Source: Reclinomonas americana ATCC 50394
Taxonomy: Eukaryota > Jakobida > Jakobea > Jakobida
Direction of reading: 5' to 3'
Length of the DNA stretch: 44,743 bases
Assembly (NCBI GenBank): GCA_048213135.1
Contig: PS015474.1
Location: forward strand, 1 to 44,743
Shown: positions 11,031-26,041 of the stretch, piece by piece
Position numbering within the stretch: position 1 is the stretch's first letter
Layout of the letters: every line of letters begins with the position of its first letter
Translations under genes and position numbers: made by a program
The notes under the pieces: model-generated
What the model was told of the DNA's origin: nothing
The model's database searches: none
Seen by the model: only the letters and a program-made list of their open reading frames with translations

Positions 11031-11395
11031 CGTCATCCTTCGTCATCCATCGTCATCCTTCGCCACCCTTCGTCACCCTTCGTCACCCTTCGTCACCCTT
11101 CGTCACCCTTCATCACCCTTCGTCTCTCTTTGTCTCTCTTCGTCTCTCTTCGTCTCTCTTCGTCACCCTTCGTCACCCGTCGTCACCCTTCGTCACCCGT
11201 CGTCACCCTTCGTCACCTTCGTCACCCTTCGTCACCTTCGTCACCCTTCGTCACCCTTCGTCACCCTTCGTCACCCTTCGTCACTCCTTCGTCACTCCCT
11301 CGTCACTCCCTCGTCACTCCTTCGTCACTCCCTCGTCACTCCTTCGTCACTCCCTCGTCACTCCTTCGTCACTCCTTCGTCACTCCTTCGTCACT
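11031..11395 (+). repeat. Tandem minisatellite, CGTCACCCTT unit
   Basis: A 10-base unit (CGTCACCCTT and variants such as CGTCTCTCTT and CGTCACTCCTT) is repeated over 30 times and runs into a gap at 11396-11558. There are no unique spacers, so it is not a CRISPR array. The long open frames across it are by-products of the repeat. Confidence 0.9.
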
Positions 11396-11794
11396 NNNNN
11401 NNNNNNNNNNNNNNNNNNNNNNNNNNNNNNNNNNNNNNNNNNNNNNNNNNNNNNNNNNNNNNNNNNNNNNNNNNNNNNNNNNNNNNNNNNNNNNNNNNNN
11501 NNNNNNNNNNNNNNNNNNNNNNNNNNNNNNNNNNNNNNNNNNNNNNNNNNNNNNNNNNGTAAGAGAGGAGGATGAGGGTGTAGGACGATAGATGGCAGAA
11601 AGTGAAAAGGGAGAAGGAAAGATCTCGATGCTTTACGAGAAGCTGTCACTCTTTGTGTGCTGCCCATTATTTGAGAGTGCAGGCATGCAGGAGCTGTGTG
11701 ATTTGAGATGTAGGCCACAAATGCGTGAGCATTGCGGCATTCATGGTCGCACACCGTGAAATGCATCTCAGAAAGCTTCTATACTGGTTCTGCA

Positions 11795-14700
11795 TTACAA
11801 CAACGAGCATCTGCACTTCCGCGATCCGATCTCGGGAGCATTAACGGCGTCGTGTGGTTGTCGTCGCTCCTCTGGATGTGGTGATCGTGGTGGGTCCAGG
11901 TGATGCAAATCTCCGTCGCGGTCACGTCGGCACTCTGCCAGCGCAGCGATGGCAGCTACCGTCTTCGGATCCTCACCACCAAGCACCGCTCGCCGGCCAT
12001 CCGCACACTCTACCAGCAGTGCCTCTGCCTCGGACCATAGTTGCTGTTTCATGAGCAGAAGGCCGTAGTTGTTCATCGTCAGCAATGTTTCTTCATGCTT
12101 GTCACCCAGCACCTCACGTCTTCCCTCCAAGCACTCCCGATACAAAGCAGTAGCTTCTTCCAGTGATTCTGATGTGTTCTGTTGCTCGAGAGAAAACAGC
12201 AAGATTGTTCATCGAGACGAGTGTGTCCGGATGTCGATCACCCAGTGTTGCTCGCCTCAACTTCAAGCATTCTCGCTCCAGTTGAATTACTTCTGCCTGG
12301 CGACTGCAGTCTTGAATACATCTGGCAATATTGTTCAGGGAAACCAACGTGTAGGAATGCTGAGTTCCGAGAATCAGTCGTCTCATCTCCCAGCATCGTC
12401 GATGATATAATTCAGCATCAGCGTATCGCTTCTGCTCGTAGCAGACTGCGCCCTGACAATGAAGCGACATCAGCAAGTCTGGATGATTCTTACCCAGGGT
12501 CGCACACTGCCGCTCGCAACACTCCACCAGCAGCGCCGAATTGCCAGCGGAGTAAGCTATCCACATCAAGCACCTCAACGAGTCAATCCTATCCAACACA
12601 GTCAACTCGACTGTGCTATCCCTCTCCCACTCCTTGTACAAATACCACACCTCCTGAGACGCTGCAACACATTCATCCCGCCGACGAAGTAACTGAAACA
12701 ACCATCCTCGACACTTCGCAACAACAACTGCGAACCGAAGCTGCACTGGACTCAGTACGGTACGACAATCTCTATGTTTCTCACATTCCAGAACGCGCCG
12801 GACAAGTAACGAGGCTATGGCCTCGTCGAATCCAACAGCAGGCAGTTTTCCTCGCACACACAGCTCAGCAATCCACTCCACCGCCCCACACTGCGCCAGC
12901 AGCCCATTCACACCAGCAGCATCACTCGTCCACATGCCATCGTCCTCACTCAACCGTCGCCAGACTGCGCGAATCACACCAAGCAAGTCACGAGACACTA
13001 GTAGCACACCGTCACTGTCATTCAAAGGATCGATGCCATTCACGACACAAGACACCAGTCGCACAACCAGCCGCTGCATCCGAGACACTGCATTCTCATA
13101 CTGCCCCACAATCCACCCAGCAATCTCATCGTGCACTCGATACTCCACCACCACTCCACTCTCCCGCACCTGCTCACCACACAACACACGAGACACACTG
13201 TCCGTGCTGCCACTGACATCCACTGTCACCAGACTCGACAAGCACAGACCCTTCAGCACATCCTCCAATCCTTCGCCACCACCACCACCCACCAACTCAT
13301 CACGCTGTGCACGCACCCGCTGCTCCTCCTCGTCACTCATCTCGTCAAACTGCAGTCGCTCACCCACCACCTCGGGTGCACGCCATCGCCTCTCCTGCGC
13401 CAGCTCGTGCAATCGCAGTCGACGCACACACTGGCCCAACTCCACCAGTCGACTTGCCGCCTCCTCATCTTCATCACCACCACCCGCAGCCATCGTCATA
13501 TCGGGAATCACTCGCAACACACCCAGAGCCACTCGCGCAAGTGCCACTGTCACTGGCAGGCCGAGTTCCTTGCACGCCGTGATCAGCACCAGCAGACGAC
13601 GTGCAGCTGCTGTCTGCGACATCACATTGCGTTCCAGCAGCTGCGACAGCGCATCGCCACCAATGCCATTCAGCACCTCCTCCAGTCGCGCTCCCACCAG
13701 CTGTGCTGGCGATTGGGACAGCAGCCAGCTGCATGACAAAGAAGAGAAGAGAAGAGTGAATTATCTCATCCTCGACACCAGCCCACTTACAGCACTCACC
13801 CAACGCAAGCACTCACTCGCAGTGCACTCTTCTCCTGCTGTCCACTCTCCAGCGCCTCCACAATCTGTCGTCGCATATCCACTGACACCTTGTGGAGCAG
13901 TCGCTCCTCCACCAGCTGCACAATGTCCTCGTTCTCCACGCTCTCCACTCGCACACACTTCACCTCCGCCACATGCATCATCGAGTCACGAATCTCATCG
14001 GCCACTTGCCCATATCGACTTGTCACCACCACAATCGGTGCCACCATTCCATCTGCACAAAGCCAGACGCATGATGAACATCAAATCAGGATCCAGCATC
14101 CAAGCAAGAATGAGAATTCTCTCAGATGCCAATACACACCCTCATCAGCACATTGAACAACATTCCTCACTTGTTCCGCCGATCCCACATTGTCCAGCAC
14201 CATCACTCCACTCGATGCATGCATCAGCTGTCGCAGGAGACGACGTGCTGGCTCCACCTCGCCACTCGCCAGCAGTGCATCCACCTGACCGGCCATCATG
14301 CGTCCCTCCACTTCGTCCACACGCATCTGCGCTGACACAAAGGCACGCAGACACTCGCCCAGAGCACTCTCCGCCTGCAGTGTGCGGCACGGAGAGAGAG
14401 AGTCAGAATGACAGACACGAAGGAGACGACGCAACATGATAAGAATACATGCATGTTGCCTCAGCACACCTTCACATGCTCCCTCGCATCGCCCACATGA
14501 CCACGCATCTCCACCGACACGGCAGATCCTTTCCATCGACGAGTGGCCAGCAGCTCGGTCACCAGAAGCTCGGCCAGGAACGACTTGCCAGTGCCACCAT
14601 CGCCCGTCAGCACCACCACGATTGGATGGTGTGCTGCACAAGAAATCATCATCCAACAAACAACATGATAAGACACACGATTGCGGACAAGGAAGGGGAA

Positions 14701-16281
14701 TGAGAAGGAACAGTCAACCTTCCACCGCATCCACAATGCGCGTGGCGAGTGAGGCGGCCAGTGCACGCCGACTCGGGAAGCGGAATGTGGTCACTGGATT
14801 GACAGCGCGGGCGATGAGCGGTGTCTTCCGAGGGCTATCAAGTGCTGTGGGGCATGGAGAGTGCGGATGAGCACAGAAATGCACATTCAACGCAGGCCCA
14901 TCGTGGAACACACCTGCAGCTGAGGGAGAAGAGGGAGAGATGCTCATCTTGCTCAGCTGCTGTTGCACGAGCTCCATCTCCGCACGCACTGTCGCCTGCA
15001 TAGCTAACCGCATCTGATGAACCACAAAAAAGGGAGACGCCATAAGTCCTCAGCAGATGACCACCTCTCGCACATCCACTCAACTTGCTCCATGTGCACA
15101 TGCAACAGCGTTTGATCTGCCTGACTCAGTGCACCTGCATTCACACAAAATAAAGACAAAATCAGCTTCCACATTCGATCAAATCATCCACGCACAAGCA
15201 CCAGCCATCTCTCTCCATCACTCACCATCACGAGCCTCATTCAGCTGCACCACCAATTCCTCCTCCACATCCCTGCCAATCTGCAGTCGCCGCACAAGCT
15301 GGTGCAGCTCGCCCTCTCCTCTTCCGTCACCGAGTAGAGGCACAAAGAGTGCCCGAGATCGTGCGGGACTCGCTTGCTCAAATACCTCCCTCATTTGCTC
15401 AATCGCATTGCGCTGTGAACAATGAGGGAGTGAGAGGCACAATCACACAAAGAAGGAGATCACACTTGTCCTCCTTCTCATTCCCACACACTCACCACAT
15501 CGCCAGGTGGAATCAAACGATCCGGCTCGTCTCGCGGGTGCTCTCGATGACCCGCCAGCAGCAAGATCGAACAGCACAGCATCGCATCAAACGAGCTGCA
15601 GTCGTGCAGCTGGCCTCGCTGATGCCACTCGCGCACCAGCTGGAGCTCCTTCTCGTTCAACTGGACACACATGTCCACTCCATCTGGCATAGTACTGCAC
15701 GTTGGGGAATAGGCACAAACAAAGCGAGGATGCTGGTGAGTGAGGAATGCGTGCAACAAGAATGAGGAGGCATTCATCAGGGATGGAATGTGGAGTCGTG
15801 TGTCATGAGACAAAGAAGAGCGCAAGATTGGGGAGCAAGGGATGACCAGCGCTCATCACCATCTGCCACTTGCTTGTGGCAATCTGTTCTCTTCTCTTCT
15901 CTCATTCACATCTCCATCTGCATCTTGCCATCGTGTGCTTTGCCATCCACTCCACACACTCACCGCGCATCACGCTCACTCGGCGCCTTGCACCACTCGG
16001 CGACGTGATTCACACCGGGATACGAATCGAGAAACGCCGGCAGCACTTGCTCGAGTTTGGATTGCAGAGCGCGGGTGCATGGACGAGACAGTGCCATGGC
16101 AAGGCGTATCATGCATTCCTCATCACCAGTATCGTGATGATGACTGCACGAGAGAGGAGAGAGGAGAGGAGAGTGACAGGGAACGAATCACTCACAATGT
16201 GGAAATGATAATGATGATGATGCATTTGAATAACACAATGAAGACACGCAACTCACGCGGCACTCCACTCCCACTCGCCAT
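11795..16281 (-). CDS. NLR-like protein: unknown N-terminal domain, NB-ARC/STAND ATPase, TPRs (frameshifted)
   Basis: Eleven minus-strand exons: 16281-16253, 16143-15964, 15694-15496, 15412-15226, 15134-15085, 15013-14914, 14844-14719, 14633-14470, 14374-14140, 14052-13800 and 13728-11795. Exon 1 and exons 7-11 match the plus-strand paralog (26042-30356). Exons 2-6 (about 240 residues) are unrelated to its caspase domain, look helical and charged, and match no family I recognise. The ATPase has Walker A GDGGTGKS in exon 8 and a Walker B-like VMVLDN in exon 9. Exon 11 carries TPRs of the kinesin-light-chain type (HPDTL...NNLA). One extra base near 12193-12200 shifts the frame; downstream the second frame continues to a stop at 11795 and keeps the CRCSLL end. 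The fifth donor (GTTGAG at 15084) is the least certain junction. Likely role: signal-sensing oligomerising ATPase (family inference). Confidence 0.75.
12193..12200 (-). other. One-base insertion breaking the TPR frame
   Basis: Exon 11 here is 1934 nt against 1933 nt in the paralog. The difference lies in a T run on the coding strand (AAAA at 12193-12196 on the plus strand), just after MNNLA. The upstream frame then ends at 12114. The downstream frame is open to the natural stop and keeps TPR and CaaX similarity. Confidence 0.75.
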
Positions 16282-16703
16282 GATGATGTGTCACAACAGG
16301 AACACCAAGAAACGTAAACACACTGACAGATGCCAGGCTCTCACCCTCTCTCTGCGTCACAAAAAGAAGCGGCGAAGCGCAAAAGCGCACTCTTCTTCTT
16401 CTCTCCCTTTCTCACACGCACGCACGCGCAGCAGGAACGACTGACACAAAACAGAACACACTCTCTGCGTCACAACAGTGAATGAGCACACACACACAGG
16501 GACATTTGTTCGGCGTGGCACGTATGCTGAAGCACATCACCGGATTGCCACACGGCAACAGGCTGCAATCACCCTCCGTGTACACAACAACAATAACACC
16601 GCTGTCATGTAATGACAAAAAACTTCCGAAGTCCGACGACGTCGGTGCTATTTTCGCACACCCAAACCTGACAACCTTTCTTCCCCCCGCTTGCAGAGAA
16701 GCC
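16282..16703. promoter_or_regulatory. Shared divergent promoter region
   Basis: This 422 bp stretch separates the ATG of the minus-strand NLR-like gene (16281) from the ATG of the plus-strand methyltransferase (16704). The two genes diverge, so the promoters must lie here. I see no clear TATA box or repeated operator-like motif. Confidence 0.45.
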
Positions 16704-20248
<3,545 letters not shown>

Positions 20249-21450
20249 GCGGCCACACTGCTCGTCAAGAGGGAGGGCTGCGAATAGAGTGCGACTCCTG
20301 ACGCTTTGCGGGACGAGCAAGCACGTGTTTTAGCGGAGGAGGTGAGGAAAGTCATTAATATAGTGCGACTTTAACGCGATAGTGACTCTGGTGGACGATG
20401 CCGCGGTGTTGAGCCATTCGCTGCGACGACGACTGCACTGTGTCTGTGGTCAACGTAGGAGGGAGGAGGAGGAGGAGATGTCACTATGGCGTGAGAGAAA
20501 ACATGGTGTGCTTGGCAGGGAGACGTGAGAGTGGGGAAGTGCTGTTGCCTGATGTTGCACACGCGCTTCCCCAGCCTGCAACCCTCAGTCCTCTTGTTCT
20601 CGCAATGTGGTCGAGTGTCGTGCGCGCGTTGTGCCATGTCATGCACAAATAAGTAAGCGCGTTGTTGAGTCGCGTCATATGCAGGATCGCCTGCATCACT
20701 GTCAAAAAACCCCAAGTAAGCGAGTCGCGACGTTGACAACTAACTAATGCATTGTAGCGCGCGCTTCGAACACTCAATCACTTCTCTTTAAAGCAGCGCA
20801 ATGAGGAGAAGAGGCAACAATGCAAGTCACTGGTTGACTACTTACTGCATCAGTTGCACGTACACATGCACGCAAACAATGGTGAACGCACGAAAGTGGC
20901 GAGTCGCAACAGGACAAAACTCACATTTCATTATTCCGCAAGTGTGGCCGCGCAGAGACACACTCACACACGCACACGCACACACTCACACACAGAGAGA
21001 AGCTCGACACAGTAAAGTAAGAGAATGAGGTGAGTGCAGTCACACACAACAAACACACACATTGCGTCATGTGTGTTCGACAGTGAATGTGTGTGTGAGT
21101 GTGTGTGTGTGAGAGAGCGAGAGGCGCAGAGAGAATGTGTGTGCAAGAGAGAAGGATATTGAGCACATGAGAGAGTTTGTGTGTACATGTGTGCATGTAC
21201 TCTCTCTTTGTTTTTTCTTCCCTGCTTGCATTCTTTGCTGTCACGCACACACACACACTCACACACACACTCACACACTCTCTCTCACGCACACTCGCTT
21301 GCTGTGCATTTCTCCGACATTGCATTCCTTGTCTAACATCTCTTTTCCTTTTTCTCTCTCACTCTCACTCTCCACTTGCTTCCTCATCCTCTTCCTCCTC
21401 CACCGCCTTCTCACCCTCATGCCTTTCTCTCAGACTTCTTCCTCTCTCCC
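20249..21450. other. Intergenic region with no supported gene
   Basis: This lies between the methyltransferase stop and the proposed start of the next plus-strand gene. The first 500 bp are mixed sequence without a convincing exon. From 20950 to 21300 CA/GT and CT repeats dominate, and from 21340 the plus strand is pyrimidine-rich. I see no tRNA or other RNA gene. Confidence 0.5.
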
Positions 21451-22119
21451 ATGCAATTCGCCTCCTCCTTTGTGAGTTGCATTTCTCCGACCTCTCTCTC
21501 ACACATTCTTCCCGTTCTGTCACCATTCCCTCTTCCTCCTTGCCCCCATCCTTCTCCTCTTCCACTTTCCCTCACTACTTATCGAACAAGAACTGCCTCT
21601 CTGTCTCTCTCTCTCTCTCTTTGTCTCTATCATCGCTCTCTCTCTCTCACCCTAACTTCTTCCTTCACCTCCCCCTTTCCTCCCTCCTTTCCCCCCACCC
21701 CTTCTCCCCACCCTTTCCCCCACCCTTCCCTTNNNNNNNNNNNNNNNNNNNNNNNNNNNNNNNNNNNNNNNNNNNNNNNNNNNNNNNNNNNNNNNNNNNN
21801 NNNNNNNNNNNNNNNNNNNNNNNNNNNNNNNNNNNNNNNNNNNNNNNNNNNNNNNNNNNNNNNNNNNNNNNNNNNNNNNNNNNNNNNNNNNNNNNNNNNT
21901 GCCGCCACGCACGCGGCGGAGGACCACAGCCACCAGCAGTTTGCGGCGGAGCGCGAGCTCCTGCTGCAGCAGGTGTCGGTGGCGAAGAGCGAGCGCGAGG
22001 CCATGCACCAGTCGATGGAGTACCTGAACCGCGAGTTGAATGGCGAGCGCGCCAAGGTGGAGAAGCTGTCGGCGCGTCTGCGCCAGCTCGGTCACAGTGA
22101 TTTCTTGTCGCACGTGTGA
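21451..22119 (+). CDS. Ankyrin/coiled-coil protein, first and last visible exons
   Basis: ATG at 21451 begins a 7-codon exon (MQFASSF) ending at a GTGAGT donor at 21472. The frame at 21900-22119, after a 167-N gap, ends in TGA and encodes about 72 residues of charged coiled coil (for example AERELLLQQV and ERAKVEKLSARLRQL). Between the two there should be more exons. The contig at 22955-23580 carries phase-compatible exons that would give ankyrin-like repeats running into the coiled coil. The first exon is inferred from a start codon plus a strong donor and a matching phase, so it is tentative. The function is unknown. Confidence 0.5.
   Translation: MQFASSFVSCISPTSLSHILPVLSPFPLPPCPHPSPLPLSLTTYRTRTASLSLSLSLCLYHRSLSLTLTSSFTSPFPPSFPPTPSPHPFPHPSLXXXXXXXXXXXXXXXXXXXXXXXXXXXXXXXXXXXXXXXXXXXXXXXXXXXXXXXXAATHAAEDHSHQQFAAERELLLQQVSVAKSEREAMHQSMEYLNRELNGERAKVEKLSARLRQLGHSDFLSHV
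21733..21899. other. Assembly gap (167 N) in the ankyrin/coiled-coil gene
   Basis: The left flank is a pyrimidine-rich intron and the right flank is open coding sequence. This is the likely true place of the contig now at 22955-23580. Confidence 0.9.
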
Positions 22120-22205
22120 GAGCGTGGAGGAGAGTGAGGGGTTGTGGGGAAGAGCGCACACAGCGCGGTGCGAATACATTTTGCGTCTCACGAAAAAAAT
22201 GCTGT

Positions 22206-24022
22206 TCAGGCAAACATGCACACGTCGCTGAGGCAGCGCTTGTCGCAGTTGGCCGGCGGCGTGAAGAGCGAGTCCTTTTGCGGTCCGGGTGCGTAGGTGC
22301 TCAGGTCGAAGCTGTGGGGTGGAGTGAGCACTCAAAGAGAGATACGGGGGAGGGGAAAACGGGCGCAGCGCAACTCCCACTGCTTCAGCTGTCCGTTCTT
22401 GTGCTCCATGTACTGCACGGGGCGCTGCGCCGCGTCGGTCGTGGCGTAGTAGTGGTTGTCCGAGGCGCCGTACTTGAGCCAGCCGTCGACCTTGACGCCT
22501 GCGGGTGGGGAGTGAGGCGGAGGGGGAAAGGGAAAGAGGTGAGGGGAGATGTGGACCATTCACAATCGACTGTCCGGTGTAGGAGGTGCCGCCGTTGCGC
22601 ATCCAGTCGTCTGCGTGCAAGTGGTGAGCGGCACGAATAGGGATAGAGTGTGATGTGAAGGGTCACGAAACAGCGAATGGCGCCAATGTGCTGCGAGCTG
22701 GGGATAGAAGGAGATGTGAGTGAGGGGAGAAGGGGAAGAGAAGAATGACAGCAAGGCGTACCACTTGCAGCAGAAGTTGCCGGTCGGGTACTGCGGGGGA
22801 GAAGAGTGAGACGCAGATGGGGAGAGCGAGGAGGAGAGTGAGAGAGAGAGAGACGAAGGGGGAGACGGAGGGGAGAGCGAGAGGGAGAGAGAGAGGAGGG
22901 GAGAGCGAGGAGGGAGACGAGGGGGGAGGACGAGNNNNNNNNNNNNNNNNNNNNCTCTCTCTTCTCTCTCTACTCTCTCCTCCTCCTCCCTCCTCTCTCT
23001 CTCTCCTCCTCTCTCTCTCTCTCTCTTTCTCTCTATCCCTCTCCCTTTCTTCCCCCCTTATCCCCTTTACCCCCTCCCCCTTCCCTCTCTCTCCCTTTCC
23101 CTCTCCCTCTCCCTCTCCCTCTCCCTCTCCCTCTCCCTCTCCCTCTCCTCTCCTTTTCCCTCATCCCCTTCCCCTCTAACCCCTCGCAGGCCCTCGCCTA
23201 CCGCAACCAACAAAACGTCACCTGCCTCATGCTCGCCATCGAGACCAACCAACCCGTGGACCTCATCTCCGAAATCGTCACCCGCTTCCCGGAGACCGCC
23301 AACCACACCTACAGCGACGGCAAGACCATCCTGCAGCGGTGCCACGAGCTCAATCACCAGGACTATGTCGATGCCATTGAATTCGGTACTGTTTGATGTG
23401 AAGAGAGTCACCTTTTCTACAAGTCACTCACTCAATCCCTTCACAGCCCTGGCTCCCCCGCCCACCAAGCAGCAATACGGTTCGCCTTTCTCCCTTCTCC
23501 CTATCTCTCTCTCTCTCTCTCCTTTTCTCACCTTTCCCTTTTACAGCCGCCGCCCTCCGCCGCATCAAGGAACTGGAGTCNNNNNNNNNNNNNNNNNNNN
23601 GGGAGAGCGAGACAGGGGAGAGCGAGAGGGGGAGAGCGAGAGGGGGAGAGCGAGAGGGGGAGAGCGAGAGGGGGAGAGCGAGAGGGGGAGAGCGACAGGG
23701 GATTGCGAGATTGCGAGTAGAACAGAGCAGTACGGGAGACTGAGACAAAGACGAGAAAAGAGACTGAGAGAACTGCAGGGCAGGAGAAAGTGCCTGCAAT
23801 CGAGTGGCTCCGCCACAAACCTGCAGATACAGCCTGCAAGCAACAACTGTGTGAGTGCGAGTCAGACGCACAAGAACAGCACACAAAACGCACCAGCCGT
23901 CCAGCGCATGAATGACGTTGCAGGGGTCGCCAAACGGCGGCGCACCGTGAATGCCCTTGCACACCTCGTCGTGCTGGCCCTGGTGCATCTCGTAGCGCGA
24001 CACATTGCGCGCGCCATCGTAG
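22206..24022 (-). CDS. Secreted-type cysteine-containing protein, possibly ependymin-related (5' end unresolved)
   Basis: Exons on the minus strand: 24022-23872 (or -23894), 22790-22762, 22697-22672, 22610-22557, 22498-22375 and 22311-22206, the stop being at 22208-22206. Visible motifs in order are YDGARNVSRYEMHQG, HALDGW, YPTGNFCCK, DWMRNGGTSYTG, GWLKYGASDNHYYATTDA, YMEHKNGQLKQW and DSLFTPPANCDKRC. The pattern of paired cysteines, a beta-rich middle and an F-x-x-P-x-x-C-like ending recalls ependymin-related proteins, but this is a weak family call. The two small exons can also be read in another phase. The start codon and any signal peptide are not identified, though hydrophobic starts exist near 24367 and 24675. 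The largest intron contains a foreign contig (22955-23580). Confidence 0.5.
22935..22954. other. 20-N gap, left edge of a misplaced contig
   Basis: An unsized join with GA-rich sequence on the left and CT-rich sequence on the right. It pairs with the 20-N gap at 23581-23600. Confidence 0.9.
23096..23150 (+). repeat. (CTCCCT)n hexamer repeat
   Basis: About nine CTCCCT units in the polypyrimidine tract before the acceptor at 23189. Confidence 0.9.
23190..23580 (+). CDS. Ankyrin-like exons of the coiled-coil gene (on a misplaced contig)
   Basis: Three plus-strand exons, 23190-23385, 23447-23479 and 23547 to the gap at 23580, join in frame with GT-AG junctions (one GTTCGC donor). They encode about 88 residues. 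NVTCLMLAIETNQPVDLISE and a following DGKTILQRCHELNHQDYVDA read as two ankyrin-like repeats, then APPPTKQQY and a helical AALRRIKELES. The first exon starts in phase 0, matching the short exon at 21451-21471, and the end is heading into a coiled coil like that at 21900. The piece sits between two 20-N gaps inside an opposite-strand gene. Confidence 0.6.
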
Positions 24023-24329
24023 CTGAGAAGGAAAGGAGGAGAAGAAAGCAAGTGAGAAGGGAGGAGGGAGAGAGAGAGTGGGAGGAGAAGGAAAGAATGG
24101 AAAGAGAGGGGAACCGAGGAAGACGACGGGAGCCAGGGAGAAAGAAGCCACAGCGAGAGAGAGACAGCGAGTCAGCAAGCAAGTGTGAAAGCAAGATAGA
24201 AAACCGATAGATGCAACGAGATGGAATGATGATATGAGTATCAGCGAGAACGACGTACAGAAAGAGAGAACGCAGATGAGAAAGGAGACTCGAAAGAGAC
24301 AGACAAGCAACCAGGAGAACAGACACAAG

Positions 24330-24760
24330 AGAAAGGCGACACAACACCTCACAGACATTGCAAACATTTAGTTTCTCCGAGTGTCAACAGCATGCTCCTC
24401 CCTCGTCCTCACTGCAGTCTCTCTTCAACCGTACTTGTGAGTGAGTGTGTATGTGTGTGCGTGAGAGATGGAGAAAGCGACAAATTAAAAGAGAAAGACG
24501 ACAGAGTGCAAGAGACTGCGACAGTTGGGAGAGACGAAGAGAGCGAGAAACAATAGATAGAGAGGCAAAAAAAGGCATACATGTGAAACCAATGAGCACG
24601 AGCAATTACAGAGGGTCTGCTCCCATAAACAAAAGACAGCAAGGCGACAAAACACCTCGCAGACATCGCAAACAAACAGTTTCTCCGAGTGTAACAAACA
24701 TGAATCCTTTCTAGATCGCCTCAGTACTTGTGTGAGTGAGTGCGAGACAGTTTGAGTGTG
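24330..24760 (-). repeat. Duplicated 5' segment, two diverged copies
   Basis: About 100 bp around 24330-24400 and again around 24640-24715 share an order of blocks (AGGCGACA, ACACCTC, CAGACAT, GCAAAC, AGTTTCTCCGAGTGT), followed by GTGAGTGAGTG-type repeats. On the minus strand each copy has an ATG-rich start (MFAMSVRCCVAFLL and MFAMSARCFVALLS) that could be a signal-peptide exon. They may be alternative first exons of the gene ending at 22206, or an old partial duplication. Confidence 0.4.
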
Positions 24761-24893
24761 TATATGAACGATTAGGTGACAACTAAAGGCGCCTAAGGTG
24801 TGGATAAAGCGCCCAAGGTGTTGGATTGTTACAGTGATCAAGTGCAATAATGCGAGTGAGCAAGTGAGTGAGTGAGAGAGTGAGTGTGAGTGA

Positions 24894-24898
<5 letters not shown>

Positions 24899-24961
<63 letters not shown>
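24899..24961 (+). repeat. (GT)n microsatellite
   Basis: About 31 GT units, preceded by GAGT repeats and followed, after about 95 bp, by a (CT)n run at about 25055-25083. Confidence 0.95.
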
Positions 24962-25052
24962 CAATCAATACGTCTAACTCTCAACACTCTCACAATGTCT
25001 CTGCATTCTCTTGGCGTGTTCATGTGTGAGAGTGTGTATCTGCATGCTGTGT

Positions 25053-25083
<31 letters not shown>

Positions 25084-25190
25084 ACGCACACATACACACA
25101 CGCACACACACCAGTCACTCTCCCTCTCTCTCTTTTCCTCTCTCTCACTCTCTCCCTCCCTCACACACTCAACTAATAATCAAACTGCCA

Positions 25191-25625
25191 NNNNNNNNNN
25201 NNNNNNNNNNNNNNNNNNNNNNNNNNNNNNNNNNNNNNNNNNNNNNNNNNNNNNNNNNNNNNNNNNNNNNNNNNNNNNNNNNNNNNNNNNNNNNNNNNNN
25301 NNNNNNNNNNNNNNNNNNNNNNNNNNNNNNNNNNNNNNNNNNNNNNNNNNNNNNNNNNNNNNNNNNNNNNNNNNNNNNNNNNNNNNNNNNNNNNNNNNNN
25401 NNNNNNNNNNNNNNNNNNNNNNNNNNNNNNNNNNNNNNNNNNNNNNNNNNNNNNNNNNNNNNNNNNNNNNNNNNNNNNNNNNNNNNNNNNNNNNNNNNNN
25501 NNNNNNNNNNNNNNNNNNNNNNNNNNNNNNNNNNNNNNNNNNNNNNNNNNNNNNNNNNNNNNNNNNNNNNNNNNNNNNNNNNNNNNNNNNNNNNNNNNNN
25601 NNNNNNNNNNNNNNNNNNNNNNNNN
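25191..25625. other. Assembly gap (435 N)
   Basis: The left flank is CT/CA-rich and the right flank GA-rich. No gene is seen on either side within 300 bp until the NLR-like gene at 26042. Confidence 0.95.
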
Positions 25626-26041
25626 CCACAGCTGAGACAGTGGAGAGTGTGGAGAGTGAGAGAAGGAGGAGGAGGAGGAGGAGAGGAAGGAGGGAGAGAC
25701 GAGTCATGACGAAGCAAGAGAGAAGAAGAAGAAGAGAGAGAGAGAAGAGAGAGAGAGAGACAGCAAGAAATTATTCTTGGCACGAAGTCATGTCCCTTGT
25801 GGACAGGTGTGACAGTGTGCGCTGCTGCTGTGAGTGGAAGTGAGTCTGTGTGATCTCATTTTATTCTCTTCAGCTCATTCTTCACTTCGTGTGCGTGTGC
25901 GAGCAAGAGACAGAGAGTGACGGAGTTATTGCATCTCTCAGATCTGCTTTTTATTGTGACAAAGCGAGAGACAAGAGGGCCTGTAGTTCGTTCATCTGCT
26001 CTGTCAGTGTGCTGTTGTTGCTCTTGTTGTTCCACATCATC

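Noticed and set aside
11031-11395. Possible CRISPR-like array
   Set aside because: The units are tandem with no unique spacers, and the genome is eukaryotic.
16253-16281. GTGAGT at 16256 as the first donor of the minus-strand NLR-like gene, or a GC donor at 16258
   Set aside because: GTGAGT gives the wrong phase and a stop in exon 2. The GTTGCG site four bases on keeps frame in both paralogs without a GC donor.
20500-21000. Transfer RNA or other structured RNA gene
   Set aside because: No T-loop or cloverleaf could be built by eye. TTCGAAC near 20765 lacks matching arms.
22955-23580. A true gene nested within an intron
   Set aside because: Both borders are 20-N joins and the exons complete another broken gene, so misplacement is simpler. 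It is not disproved.
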